50,410 bases of DNA from an uncultured Pseudomonadota bacterium. GTDB taxonomy: Bacteria > Pseudomonadota > Alphaproteobacteria > RF32 > CAG-239. The stretch is from NCBI GenBank assembly GCA_902495305.1, contig CABUWG010000009.1, positions 1-50,410 of the forward strand, read 5' to 3'. Of this stretch, positions 34,379 to 42,396 are shown piece by piece. The notes beneath the pieces are model-generated. The model was not told the DNA's origin and did no database searches. It worked only from the letters and a program-made list of their open reading frames with translations. Numbering within the stretch: the stretch's first letter is position 1; each line of letters begins with the position of its first letter. The position numbers and the translations under genes are program-made.

Positions 34379-34533
34379 AGCGGTCAAAATTTTAGTAACC
34401 GCTAAGGAAAAATAACAATGATTTGTTATTTTTCTCTGCAAGGTCTTGACTTTCTTAATGAGAAAAGAATTGTGACAACTTTCTTTTCGAATTTAGAAAC
34501 TCAAGCTAAAGAGGTACATGAATTTTGACCGCT
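34379..34533. repeat. Palindromic repeat element, copy 2
   Basis: Core 34386-34526 is a near-identical direct copy of 34169-34309 (offset 217). Its arms AGCGGTCAAAATT (34379-34391) and AATTTTGACCGCT (34521-34533) are perfectly complementary but differ from the arms of copy 1 outside the shared AAAATT. Three of the four core differences cluster at 34507-34511. It lies about 40 bases downstream of the rplL stop. Confidence 0.85.
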
Positions 34534-34575
34534 CTGCAGTTTTTTGCACTAGAAGCCCAAAGACTGAACTTTTAA

Positions 34576-34947
34576 TTACTTGAGTTCAACCTTAGCACCA
34601 GCCTCTTCAAGTTTCTTCTTGATTTCTTCGGCTTCAGCTTTGGCAACGCCTTCTTTAACAGTTTTCGGAGCACCGTCTACCAAGTCTTTGGCTTCTTTCA
34701 GACCCAAAGCCGTGATAGCGCGGATCTCTTTAATAACGTTAATTTTGTTAGCACCGGCATCAGCAAGAATAACATCAAATTCAGATTTTTCTTCTTCAGC
34801 GGCACCGGCAGCAGCACCACCGGCAGCTACAGCAACGGCAGCAGCGGCAGAAACGCCCCATTTTTCTTCCAGCATTTTAGACAGGTCAGCTGCTTCCATA
34901 ACAGTCAAAGCTGACAATTCATCAACTAATTTGGCTAAATCGGCCAT
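34576..34947 (-). CDS. rplL: 50S ribosomal protein L7/L12
   Basis: Stalk protein that recruits translational GTPases. The 123-residue product has the N-terminal dimerisation helix (MADLAKLVDELSALTVMEAA), an Ala/Gly-rich hinge (about 36-52) and the C-terminal domain with KINVIKEIRAITALGLKEAK and the ending EEAGAKVELK. TTGGAGAT precedes the ATG. It follows rplJ on the same strand after 168 bases. rpoB is normally next, but repeats and an accessory gene intervene. Confidence 0.98.
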   Translation of the reverse strand: MADLAKLVDELSALTVMEAADLSKMLEEKWGVSAAAAVAVAAGGAAAGAAEEEKSEFDVILADAGANKINVIKEIRAITALGLKEAKDLVDGAPKTVKEGVAKAEAEEIKKKLEEAGAKVELK

Positions 34948-35115
34948 ATCTTTATCTCCAATAAATAAATTAAATTTAAATTCTAAAAATTTTCACTCTC
35001 TTCAATTATTGCTTTTAAACCAAGTAATGCGAAGTGGATTTCGAACGACGTGTAATAAACACAATACACAAGAGAGAAATCCGCCAGCAGAACTGGTATA
35101 AAACAATAATTAATA

Positions 35116-35598
35116 CTAGGCAGCTTCTTTTTCGCTGTAAGCCTTGGTAACTCTTGCCAATTGTGCTCCCGGAGCCTGCAACAGGCCAATAATCTTGGCA
35201 CGCAGTTCGTCGAGCGACGGAATGGTAGCGAGCTTGTTGATTTCGGCAACAGAAAGAACACCTGTTCCCATTGCACCGCCGACAACAATCAGCTTCTCAT
35301 TGGTTTTGGCAAATTGAACACAAGCTTTGCAAGCCGAGATCGGATCATTGGCGAAAGCAATAGCTGTCGGACCTTTGAACAAATCTGTCAGGCCTTCAAA
35401 TTTTGTGCCCTTGAGAGCAAGACGAGTGATACGATTTTTAGTAACTCTGAACCCAGCGCCTGCTTTTCTGATATTGTCGCGCAGTTCTGAAACTTCGGCT
35501 ACAGTCAAGCCTTTGTAGTGGGAAACCACAACAATTTCAGCACCGTTGAACAACTCATTCAGTTCACTGAGCAATTGTGCTTTTTCTTCGCGATTCAC
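35116..35598 (-). CDS. rplJ: 50S ribosomal protein L10
   Basis: Base of the ribosomal stalk, binding L7/L12 dimers. From the GTG at 35598 (160 residues, beginning VNREEKAQLLSELNELF) the sequence shows VVVSHYKGLTVAEV and KNRITRLAL, and ends in a helical L12-binding tail. A longer frame starts at 35646, but TTGGAGAC sits six bases before the GTG and the family starts there. The upstream region carries an L10-type autoregulatory leader. Confidence 0.97.
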   Translation of the reverse strand: MNREEKAQLLSELNELFNGAEIVVVSHYKGLTVAEVSELRDNIRKAGAGFRVTKNRITRLALKGTKFEGLTDLFKGPTAIAFANDPISACKACVQFAKTNEKLIVVGGAMGTGVLSVAEINKLATIPSLDELRAKIIGLLQAPGAQLARVTKAYSEKEAA

Positions 35599-35717
35599 TT
35601 TATTGTCTCCAATAAAAACATTGCTTGTTGCAATGTATTTCAACACTTAACCGCCAAGACTTTAAGGTTAGAAAATTTAATTTGCTTCATCTCCCAACCG
35701 CCTTAGCGGAACCTAAT

Positions 35718-35920
35718 CTGTCCAGGAGAAAAAAGATATTAAAATGTCTCTACTCCCGTCTGCGTAGGATATTTAAGATAAGGCCTTGTTTACAAGCGGG
35801 AAACCAGCTGCCATACAACAACCGCCCCTCTTTTAATAACCGGAAACCCGGCTATCTCGCCCAGAAAGCCCCAATCGGCCTTCCAAGTCACATGACCCGA
35901 CCACCTACGGTCTTGGACAG
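35718..35920 (-). promoter_or_regulatory. L10 leader (ribosomal protein leader of rplJ-rplL)
   Basis: On the minus strand CTGTCC (35920-35915) pairs with GGACAG (35723-35718), enclosing CAAGACCGTAGG and its partner CCTACGCAGACGG (CCTACG 35909-35904 region with CGTAGG 35768-35763 on the plus strand). The AAGACCGTAGG ... CCTACGCAGACGG pattern is the hallmark of L10 leaders bound by L10-(L12)4 for feedback control of rplJL. Family call from memory of the consensus. Confidence 0.8.
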
Positions 35921-36060
35921 TTTTCAAAAAACTTTCCGGTTCTTAATGAACTCTTGTTAAAGCTTTTTGAAGAGCGGGTGGTGGTAAAGTCCGCCACCCA
36001 AAACTTTTTTATACTTTGTAAGTTCGTCCATAATCTAAACAAACCATCCACGGCTTTGAT

Positions 36061-36146
36061 AAACGTTTTTGCTACGCCGGAATTTTTGAGTGATGTGTAC
36101 ATAAAAACGTACATGAACGAAAAAATTCCAAGTATGAAGAACGTTT
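36061..36146. repeat. Nested palindrome between rplA and rplJ
   Basis: Three nested inverted arms: AAACGTT/AACGTTT (36061-36067 with 36140-36146), GGAATTTTT/AAAAATTCC (36079-36087 with 36121-36129) and TGTAC/GTACA (36096-36100 with 36109-36113). It starts 13 bases after the rplA stop. A further hairpin GGGTGG/CCACCC lies at 35976-35999. No T-run follows, so it is not a classic terminator. Confidence 0.6.
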
Positions 36147-36159
36147 AGCAAACGCCCCA

Positions 36160-36843
36160 TTACAAAGCTGAAGAATCAACCTTCAAACCAACACCCATCG
36201 TGCTGCTCAAAGAAATTTTCTTCATATAAACACCTTTGGCACCAGCCGGTTTTGCTTTAATGATTGCATCAATAAAGGTTTTGGCGTTGTCATAAATCTG
36301 ATCTTCGCTAAAGCTTGCTTTGGCAATACCGGCATGAACAATACCGTTCTTTTCAACACGATACTGAACTTCACCTGCTTTTGCTTTCTTAACGGCATTG
36401 GCAACATCCATGGTAACCGTACCCAGTTTCGGGTTCGGCATCAGGCCTTTCGGACCGAGAACGCGTGCAACGCGGCCGGCCAAACCCATCATATCCGGAG
36501 TAGCAATACATCTGTCAAAGTCAACTTTACCGGCCAAAATAGAGTCAATCAGGTTCTCGGCACCGACGACATCAGCACCGGCAGCCTTAGCTTCATCAGC
36601 TTTTTCGCCTTGAGCCAAAACGGCAACACGAACGGTCTTGCCGTTACCGTGCGGCAAAGAGCATACGCCGCGAACCATCTGGTCAGCGTGTTTCGGATCA
36701 ACACCCAGATTGATAGCCAGATCAATTGTTTCGTCAAATTTAGCTTTTGCATTTTCTTTAACGAGCTTAACAGCGTCTTTCAGAGAATAGCTCTGCATTT
36801 TATCAACTGTTTTATAAGCATTTACGATTCTTTTTCCGTGCAT
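36160..36843 (-). CDS. rplA: 50S ribosomal protein L1
   Basis: L1 stalk protein at the ribosomal E site. The 227-residue product begins MHGKRIVNAYKTVDKMQSY and shows NLGVDPKHADQMVRG, the signature GLMPNPKLGTVT and KIGKASF-like GIAKASFSEDQI. The ATG at 36843 follows GGAGTAAGG. An upstream in-frame TTG would overlap rplK and is unlikely. It lies four bases after rplK, in the standard rplK-rplA unit. Confidence 0.98.
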   Translation of the reverse strand: MHGKRIVNAYKTVDKMQSYSLKDAVKLVKENAKAKFDETIDLAINLGVDPKHADQMVRGVCSLPHGNGKTVRVAVLAQGEKADEAKAAGADVVGAENLIDSILAGKVDFDRCIATPDMMGLAGRVARVLGPKGLMPNPKLGTVTMDVANAVKKAKAGEVQYRVEKNGIVHAGIAKASFSEDQIYDNAKTFIDAIIKAKPAGAKGVYMKKISLSSTMGVGLKVDSSAL

Positions 36844-36847
36844 AGCC

Positions 36848-37285
36848 TTACTCCACAACCTTAACGCCCATTGAACGAGCCTGACCTTTAACCATATTCA
36901 TGGCAGATTCGACTGTCGAGCAGTTCAAATCCGGCATTTTGGCTTCGGCAATTTCTTTAACCTGAGCCATAGTCAGCTGACCGGCAACAGATTTGCTGGG
37001 TTCTTTGGAACCGCTTTTAATGTTAGCGGCTTTTTTAATGTAGAAAGCAACCGGCGGCAATTTGGTGATAAAAGTAAAGCTTTTATCTTCAAATGCGGTA
37101 ATAACAACCGGTACCGGAATGCCCGGTTCCATTTTCTGTGTAGCTGCGTTAAAAGCTTTGCAGAATTCCATAATGTTCAAGCCTTTTTGGCCCAGAGCCG
37201 GACCAACTGGAGGAGAAGGGTTAGCTTTTCCTGCAGGGATTTGAAGCTTGATTAATCCTAAAATTTTCTTTTTAGACTTAGCCAT
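36848..37285 (-). CDS. rplK: 50S ribosomal protein L11
   Basis: GTPase-centre protein of the large subunit. The 145-residue product begins MAKSKKKILGLIKLQIPAGK and contains PPVGPALGQKGLNIMEFCKA and the C-terminal rRNA-binding part with MPDLNCSTVESAMNMVKGQA. AGAGG precedes the ATG. nusG is normally directly upstream; here a GH13 gene and an S1-like gene separate them, so rplK has its own promoter region. Confidence 0.98.
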   Translation of the reverse strand: MAKSKKKILGLIKLQIPAGKANPSPPVGPALGQKGLNIMEFCKAFNAATQKMEPGIPVPVVITAFEDKSFTFITKLPPVAFYIKKAANIKSGSKEPSKSVAGQLTMAQVKEIAEAKMPDLNCSTVESAMNMVKGQARSMGVKVVE

Positions 37286-37396
37286 TTCATACCTCTGTTA
37301 GGGTCGTGGTACAAGACGATGGCACGCCTCCCACGAAATTATTACACATTCGATTCGCCTCATCAAAGACAGAGTCCTGCCTTTAAGAGTCGCCCT

Positions 37397-37424
37397 TGTA
37401 TATCACAATCATTCAAAATTACAA
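37397..37424 (-). promoter_or_regulatory. Putative promoter of rplK-rplA
   Basis: TTGTAA (37424-37419), a 16-base spacer and TATACA (37402-37397) on the minus strand. Six GANTC sites lie at 37352-37510 around it. Confidence 0.45.
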
Positions 37425-37480
37425 GAACTTTTTTAAATTTTCTTCATTTTGAGTCACAAATTTGACCTAACATACTAAAA

Positions 37481-37511
37481 AGACTCGAAAGCAAGAAGGA
37501 CTTTCGAGTCT
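37481..37511 (-). terminator. Terminator of the GH13 gene
   Basis: Perfect 11-base stem AGACTCGAAAG (37481-37491) / CTTTCGAGTCT (37501-37511); on the minus strand TTTTT follows. Each arm contains one GANTC site. Confidence 0.8.
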
Positions 37512-37531
37512 AATTTTGGCAAAAACGAACA

Positions 37532-39139
37532 CTATCTTCCCCTGTTTGTTCTCAGATTTTGGCGTGAATATGTATAATATCCTTTTGTTTCGTGACTGGT
37601 TTCTGCCGGCAGAGAAAAAGACAAATGTCCGTTTGCAAGAGGTATTTTCACCTTCACGTTTTTCTCTGAAAAATTATAAGCAAATACTTTATACTTTCCT
37701 TCCTGATTCGAACGGGAAAAAGCAATAACCTCGTCATTTCCGGTTTCAAAAAATTTGACATCACCGTATTCTTTTAGAAAACTCTCATTGCGCCGCTTCA
37801 AAAGCCGACGGGTCTGATTCAGCATGGAATCAGGAAATTTTTCCTGCCGGTCAACCGCTAAAATACGTTGTTCCGGAGTCGGGCGCAACGACATATTTCT
37901 TGAAACATCATCATCCCTGAAAGATTTGCAAAAGCCGCCGCGGGCACCGTCCCAAGGCATACCGGCGTTCAACCAGACTTCTCTCGGATCATTTTTTCTG
38001 TTTTTAGCGTTTTCCAAACAACGCGGATTAGGGAGCCCCAATTCTTCGCCTTGAAAAAGACAAATGCTTCCGGGCAGCGTCGTCAGCATATCCATAAGCA
38101 TTACACTCTTTTTTTGCGAATATTTTTCTCCAAAGAAACGGCTGGCAACACGCTCCAGATCATGATTACTCAATGCCCAGTTAAGCTTTTTCCCTTTGGG
38201 AGAAACTGCCAGCGCGGCTTCTACGGCTTTAGGAAAATCTGCCAGTCCGCCTTTGAGAGAACCAATATAAAACGCACTGCAAATACTGTCTCTTATAGTA
38301 TTCTTTCCCTTGGCATTTCCATAACGCCCTTTATCAAAAACATATTCAGACAGCAGTGTTTTCTTTCCGGCATAAGAATTCGTCAGGTCCTGAATTTCAT
38401 CCAGAAAAGAACAACCGATTTTATGATTAATGTCATAAATACGCATCTGCTCCCCGCTGGGTAACAACGGATTATCCAACAACCTCGGATCATAACCATA
38501 ATGACATGAACCATCAAGCCGAAACCCGTCCACGCCCATATCAAGCCAATGTCGGGCCACATTCAGCAATTCCGTCCGAACCTTAGGATTATTTATATTC
38601 AAATTCGGCATTGAAACATCAAAACTGTGCATATAAAATTGTTGCCGCTCTTCATTCCAGGCCCAAACACTTTCTCCTGATGAATCCCACGTTGAAGGCC
38701 AGTTATTCGGAACAACAGGCTTGCCGTTCTCATCATACCCTTTGGCATCGGCCCATACAAAATAATCAGTATAAGGTTCTTCTCTTTTGATACTTTTCTT
38801 AAACCACTCATGTTCCTGAGAACAATGATTGTAAACCTGATCGACAATAACTCTCAGTCCTTTTTGATGATAAACATCAACCAGTTCTTTAAAATCGTTA
38901 TTGGTTCCAAACATGGGATCAACATTATAATAATCAATAATGTCATACCCCATGCCCGTTTTGTTCCATTTGTAAAAAGGAGCAATCCAAACCGTGTCAA
39001 CTCCGATGCTCTTAACATAATCCGCCATCTCGGTAATCCCTTTCAGATTACCATAGGCTCCTTTATAAGGATCGCTTTCACTGCCGGCTGCATAATTAAA
39101 TGTCAGCGGATAAATCTCATAAATAATCTCATTATTCAT
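37532..39139 (-). CDS. GH13 family alpha-glycosidase (oligo-glucosidase/amylase type)
   Basis: Cytoplasmic alpha-glucan hydrolase or transglycosidase (535 residues, no signal peptide) from the ATG at 39139, preceded by AAAGGGG. The TIM barrel carries region I DQVYNH (D100, H105), region II GVDGFRLD (nucleophile D209), region III LLSEYV (acid/base E265) and region IV SNHD (D327). Region V reads MPNLN, between the QPDLN of oligo-1,6-glucosidases and the MPKLN of neopullulanases, so substrate specificity is open. The C-terminal beta domain is about residues 450-535. It lies between nusG and rplK, an unusual place; no other sugar genes are nearby. Confidence 0.9.
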   Translation of the reverse strand: MNNEIIYEIYPLTFNYAAGSESDPYKGAYGNLKGITEMADYVKSIGVDTVWIAPFYKWNKTGMGYDIIDYYNVDPMFGTNNDFKELVDVYHQKGLRVIVDQVYNHCSQEHEWFKKSIKREEPYTDYFVWADAKGYDENGKPVVPNNWPSTWDSSGESVWAWNEERQQFYMHSFDVSMPNLNINNPKVRTELLNVARHWLDMGVDGFRLDGSCHYGYDPRLLDNPLLPSGEQMRIYDINHKIGCSFLDEIQDLTNSYAGKKTLLSEYVFDKGRYGNAKGKNTIRDSICSAFYIGSLKGGLADFPKAVEAALAVSPKGKKLNWALSNHDLERVASRFFGEKYSQKKSVMLMDMLTTLPGSICLFQGEELGLPNPRCLENAKNRKNDPREVWLNAGMPWDGARGGFCKSFRDDDVSRNMSLRPTPEQRILAVDRQEKFPDSMLNQTRRLLKRRNESFLKEYGDVKFFETGNDEVIAFSRSNQEGKYKVFAYNFSEKNVKVKIPLANGHLSFSLPAETSHETKGYYTYSRQNLRTNRGR

Positions 39140-39302
39140 TAAAATGCCCCTTTCCACCCAATATTTACTTCAGCATAACATAAATAAAGCTTACTCGCAA
39201 GTTTGTTTTTGACAAAAATCAAGATTTTAAACAAAAAAATATTGCAAAACCGGATGATTTGTTCTAGAGTATAATCAATATTTTATTATTAAATTAATTT
39301 TT

Positions 39303-39791
39303 ATGAAACAATGTATCACGCGATACGGATTTGCCCAAGGCTCTGTATATCAGGCCTCCGTATCAAAAATCAAAAACGACCGGGTATTTTTTAAAATAAC
39401 AAACAAGTGTGGAGAAACATTTACGGCAGCTTATTTTGCAACAAGAGGCAATATGAATCTTCATCAGGTTTTTAAAAAAGGAAGCTTAACCGAAGTCAGC
39501 GTCATCTGTCATTGCAATCCCGACAAAACGCATTACGGACTGCACCTTCTGGTTTCGCCCCAAACCCTGCCGCCCGATGACTACATGAAAAACCATGCCG
39601 TCGGAACAATCGTTCAGGCAACCATAGACAGCATTAAAGGCGCCGTGATGACTCTTCGCCTGACGGATAATGTCTATTGTCAGACCAAACGCTGCAAAAG
39701 GGCAAAAACCGGTGATGAAATCAGTTGCAAAATTGAGCGTTACAACAAAAACAAACACTCAATTTCCGTCAGAGCTTTGCAACCGGTATAA
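39303..39791 (+). CDS. S1/OB-like RNA-binding domain protein (hypothetical)
   Basis: A 162-residue basic protein. The C-terminal half (about 98-160: GTIVQATIDSIKGAVMTLRL, then GDEISCKIERYNKNKHSISV) looks like an S1-type OB fold, and the N-terminal half (GSVYQASVSKIKNDRVFFKI) may be a second, more diverged copy. Nucleic-acid binding is inferred. No Shine-Dalgarno sequence; the leader is AT-rich (TATTATTAAATTAATTTTT before ATG). It is the only plus-strand gene in the secE-rpoC block. Confidence 0.65.
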   Translation: MKQCITRYGFAQGSVYQASVSKIKNDRVFFKITNKCGETFTAAYFATRGNMNLHQVFKKGSLTEVSVICHCNPDKTHYGLHLLVSPQTLPPDDYMKNHAVGTIVQATIDSIKGAVMTLRLTDNVYCQTKRCKRAKTGDEISCKIERYNKNKHSISVRALQPV

Positions 39792-39800
39792 ACACTAAAA

Positions 39801-39836
39801 AAGAAAAGCCTTTGATTAATATCAAAGGCTTTTCTT
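39801..39836. terminator. Bidirectional terminator between the S1-like gene and nusG
   Basis: Perfect 16-base stem AAGAAAAGCCTTTGAT / ATCAAAGGCTTTTCTT with a TAAT loop; serves both convergent genes. Confidence 0.9.
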
Positions 39837-39852
39837 TTAATTTACAGCTGCT

Positions 39853-40386
39853 TTAAGAAACTTTTTCAACCTGCGAAAACTCCAATTCCACCGGAGTCGA
39901 CCGGCCGAAAATAGAAACGGAAACTTTCAGGCGGGATTTTTCCAAATCAACTTCCTCAACCAAACCGATGAAAGAAGCAAACGGACCGTCACAAACTCTG
40001 ATCTGCTCGCCAACTTCATAGTCAACCACGGTCTGTGGACGCTCAACCCCTTCCTGCATCTGGGTAATAATTCTCTGAGCCTCGGCCTCGGTAATCGGGA
40101 AAGGCTTGTTGCGGCTGCCAAGAAAATTGGTAACTTTCGGATTATTTTTAATCAAATGCCATGCATCGTCCGTCATAATCATTTTAACCAGAATATATCC
40201 CGGAAAGAACTTGCGTTCGCTGCTGACTTTGGCACCCTTCTTAACTTCGACAACTTCTTCGGTCGGCACCATAATATCCAGAATTTTGTCATCCATTTTT
40301 TTCAAAACGGCCTGTTCCTTAATCGATTCGGCAACTTTTTTCTCCGAACCGGAATGAACGTTTACAACATACCAACGAGCATCCAT
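39853..40386 (-). CDS. nusG: Transcription termination/antitermination factor NusG
   Basis: Binds RNA polymerase and couples it to Rho or the ribosome. The 177-residue product begins MDARWYVVNVHSGSEKKVAE, has the NGN domain with FFPGYILVKM and a C-terminal KOW domain (GEQIRVCDGPFASFIGLVEE). It lies three bases after secE. A shared terminator follows, so in this genome nusG is cut off from rplK. Confidence 0.97.
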   Translation of the reverse strand: MDARWYVVNVHSGSEKKVAESIKEQAVLKKMDDKILDIMVPTEEVVEVKKGAKVSSERKFFPGYILVKMIMTDDAWHLIKNNPKVTNFLGSRNKPFPITEAEAQRIITQMQEGVERPQTVVDYEVGEQIRVCDGPFASFIGLVEEVDLEKSRLKVSVSIFGRSTPVELEFSQVEKVS

Positions 40387-40389
40387 AAC

Positions 40390-40587
40390 CTATTCTCCAA
40401 TCATAAAAATCTTCTGTACGCCCCAACCCAGAATCTGGTCGACAACAAAGAAAAACGTTGCGGCGATTGCAACAATGACCAAAACCATAATTGAGGTTTG
40501 AATAACTTCTTTTTTTGTAGGCCAGGTAACCTTTTTAACTTCCTGCTTAACCTGCCTGAAAAACTGTATTGGACTAACTTTTGCCAT
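40390..40587 (-). CDS. secE: Preprotein translocase subunit SecE
   Basis: Small single-span subunit of SecYEG. The 65-residue protein has the amphipathic FFRQVKQEVKKVTWPTKKEV motif followed by one transmembrane helix (about 30-55). AGGATCC precedes the ATG. It lies directly before nusG. The tRNA-Trp gene that usually precedes secE is 2.8 kb upstream, beyond four accessory genes. Confidence 0.95.
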   Translation of the reverse strand: MAKVSPIQFFRQVKQEVKKVTWPTKKEVIQTSIMVLVIVAIAATFFFVVDQILGWGVQKIFMIGE

Positions 40588-40651
40588 GGATCCTATCCAT
40601 TATAAATAAAGATTAAAAACAAACATTCGCACTTGATGCACTCAAGAAAAC

Positions 40652-40672
40652 GGCAGAACATATCCGGCAATA
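40652..40672. repeat. tRNA-Trp-linked short repeat, copy D
   Basis: GGCAGAACATATCCGGCAATA matches copy A (41243-41263) at 19 of 21 positions. It lies between secE and the 88-aa gene. Confidence 0.5.
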
Positions 40673-40813
40673 GACGAGCCGAAACACCGGCCAAATATAT
40701 CCTGACTTAATGTCGCCAACATATTAAATTATTTTTTGTATGTCAATAGAATATTCTCGGTTTGCTCAAATAATCTTGGCTGTACGGCCGTCTTTTCAAA
40801 AATCCCCCAAAAA

Positions 40814-40841
40814 AAATCCGAAGAAATTCATCTTCGGATTT
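40814..40841 (-). terminator. Terminator of the 88-aa gene
   Basis: AAATCCGAAGA (40814-40824) pairs perfectly with TCTTCGGATTT (40831-40841), with a long A-run (T-run on the minus strand) next to it. Confidence 0.85.
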
Positions 40842-40867
40842 AAAATGCAGACATCACACAAGGCAAA

Positions 40868-41134
40868 TTACTCATACACAACCTCCCAGACAAAAGGAGA
40901 AGGCACATCGGGAATAAAACGATGGGCTTTTCTTCCGTCACGCAGTATCCGCCAGTCTCCCGGAACGGTACTCTCAATTCTCAAAACTTCAAGATTGTTA
41001 ACCCGCCATACCGCAATGAGAAGTTTTCGGCCGTTAATCGTCATACGATTAAGAGAGGGCATCATGTAATTTCCACCATTTTTGACGGTAAAAGTCCTGT
41101 TTTCCGTCAATTGATCTAATTTAATTGCTTCCAT
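40868..41134 (-). CDS. Hypothetical protein (88 aa)
   Basis: No family recognised. A small soluble protein, probably mostly beta strands (RKLLIAVWRVNNLEVLRIES), with several tryptophans. The ATG at 41134 has only an AT-rich leader ending TTATT. Own terminator downstream. It sits between repeat copies D and A, so it may be a small inserted unit. Confidence 0.6.
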   Translation of the reverse strand: MEAIKLDQLTENRTFTVKNGGNYMMPSLNRMTINGRKLLIAVWRVNNLEVLRIESTVPGDWRILRDGRKAHRFIPDVPSPFVWEVVYE

Positions 41135-41228
41135 AATAACATAATTATAAATAAAACAAGGTGATAATGTAATATTTTTGCCTCAAAGTCAATATAAGTT
41201 TTTTTCCCAAAGACCGCCCTTTCGGACA

Positions 41229-41268
41229 ACTTTATCTTAAATGGCAGAACATATAGGGCAATACACAG
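41229..41268. repeat. tRNA-Trp-linked short repeat, copy A
   Basis: A 40-base element (ACTTTATCTT, TGGCAGAAC and CAATACACAG blocks) matching copy B at 33 of 40 positions without gaps. It lies directly after the stop of the SMR gene on the minus strand. Confidence 0.65.
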
Positions 41269-41284
41269 GCAGATATTGCAGCGT

Positions 41285-41602
41285 TTAATGTCCGTATTTT
41301 AGACAAGCCACCCCAACAACGATGAACATAATACCCAAACAACGGACAAATGATATTGTATCATGAAAGAAAAATATTCCCGCCGCAAAAGTGCAGCTTG
41401 CCCCGATACCAGTCCATATTGCATAAGCCGTGCCGATAGGAATTGCCTTTTGAGCCATATATAAAAATACTCCGCTGAATACCATAGCAAGAGCGGCAAA
41501 AGTAACCCAAAGCAGCTTCAAAGACGATATTTCCGCCATCTTCAACCCAACCGGCCAACCAACTTCAAACACGGCAGCAATCAGCAAATATATCCACGCC
41601 AT
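41285..41602 (-). CDS. Small multidrug resistance (SMR) transporter, Gdx/SugE-like
   Basis: A 105-residue four-helix dual-topology exporter. It has the essential membrane glutamate E13 (AAVFEVGWPVGLK) and the GTAYAIWTGIGA motif of helix 3. The W-P-V-G-L-K stretch and WTGIG resemble Gdx (SugE) guanidinium exporters more than EmrE, but specificity cannot be settled by eye. GAGGTG precedes the ATG. SMR genes often travel on mobile DNA, and this one lies between repeats A and B near tRNA-Trp. Confidence 0.85.
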   Translation of the reverse strand: MAWIYLLIAAVFEVGWPVGLKMAEISSLKLLWVTFAALAMVFSGVFLYMAQKAIPIGTAYAIWTGIGASCTFAAGIFFFHDTISFVRCLGIMFIVVGVACLKYGH

Positions 41603-41654
41603 AATTGTTTCACCTCTGATATTTTTTATTTAAAAACAAAAAAACACCAAAATC

Positions 41655-41682
41655 TTCTGTCTTCCAAGGCCTAACGACAGAA
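41655..41682 (-). promoter_or_regulatory. Hairpin in the SMR leader
   Basis: TTCTGTC (41655-41661) pairs with GACAGAA (41676-41682), followed on the minus strand by a T-rich run. It resembles an attenuator. It does not match the guanidine riboswitch consensus elements I know. Confidence 0.35.
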
Positions 41683-41815
41683 AATCATGATGTTGCACCT
41701 TCTTACCCGGCGGCAAGATATTTTTTATTATATTAAAATTTTTTCCAAAGTCAAAAATTATTTTCATACACAAAAATTTAATCACTCTCACTACAAACTT
41801 TGATAAAATAAAAAA

Positions 41816-41846
41816 TCGCCATGTTGCCTTTATGACAACACGGCGA
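41816..41846 (-). terminator. Terminator of the 117-aa gene
   Basis: TCGCCATGTTG (41816-41826) pairs with CAACACGGCGA (41836-41846) with one mismatch, followed by a T-run on the minus strand. Confidence 0.8.
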
Positions 41847-41852
41847 CTAAGA

Positions 41853-42206
41853 TTACTCAAACAGTTCATCCAATCTCTCAAGGATAAGCTCCGGTTTTAC
41901 GTCATCGTAAAATTGAGCACTTCCAACAGACGGCGAGGAAAAATAATGCCAAAGCCAATTTCTATAGCTACGATCATCACAGAATACGACAACTTTATTA
42001 TTCTTGCTGATAGCCACTAAAATTACCTCAGCGCAATCTATTCCCAGCTTATCAGCAACATATGGCCTAAGAGAATAGACAAGCCTTAAAGCAAACTCTT
42101 CTGCCTTGTCATAAATTTCGGGAACACGAGCAACTGTATATTGCTTGCTAAAATCAAAAGCAACATTCATGGCATCAATTTCTTTTTTAGACATCATAAT
42201 TTTCAA
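41853..42206 (-). CDS. Hypothetical protein (117 aa)
   Basis: No family recognised. A soluble alpha/beta protein with EVILVAISKNNKVVVFCDD and WLWHYF. Two ATGs in frame (42206 and 42194) lie in an AT-rich leader without a clear ribosome binding site. Own terminator. It lies between repeats A and B near tRNA-Trp, with the SMR gene. Confidence 0.6.
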   Translation of the reverse strand: MKIMMSKKEIDAMNVAFDFSKQYTVARVPEIYDKAEEFALRLVYSLRPYVADKLGIDCAEVILVAISKNNKVVVFCDDRSYRNWLWHYFSSPSVGSAQFYDDVKPELILERLDELFE

Positions 42207-42330
42207 AAATTTAAGTTATACAATAATATTTTCTAATAGCCGCATATCAGCACATAAAAAACAAAGAAGCAAGCAATTTATTCGTTTATTTTTCATCAAT
42301 CCTTTCCAAATCTTATGAATTATAATAAAA

Positions 42331-42350
42331 AAGCCGCTTTTCAGCGACTT
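42331..42350 (-). terminator. Terminator of the HD-domain gene
   Basis: AAGCCGCT / AGCGACTT hairpin with a T-run on the minus strand. Its sequence is almost identical to the tRNA-Trp terminator at 43376-43395. Confidence 0.75.
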
Positions 42351-42386
42351 TATCTTGCATGGCAGAACACCGAGAACAATACACAG
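42347..42386. repeat. tRNA-Trp-linked short repeat, copy B
   Basis: Matches copy A over 40 bases (33 identical). Together with the terminator just left of it, about 31 bases match the DNA at the 3' end of tRNA-Trp (43376-43401) with one mismatch. Confidence 0.7.
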
Positions 42387-42396
42387 ACTAATTCGT

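Noticed and set aside
41603..41760. Guanidine riboswitch upstream of the SMR gene
   Set aside because: Only a single hairpin was found; the conserved loops of the known guanidine riboswitch classes are not visible.
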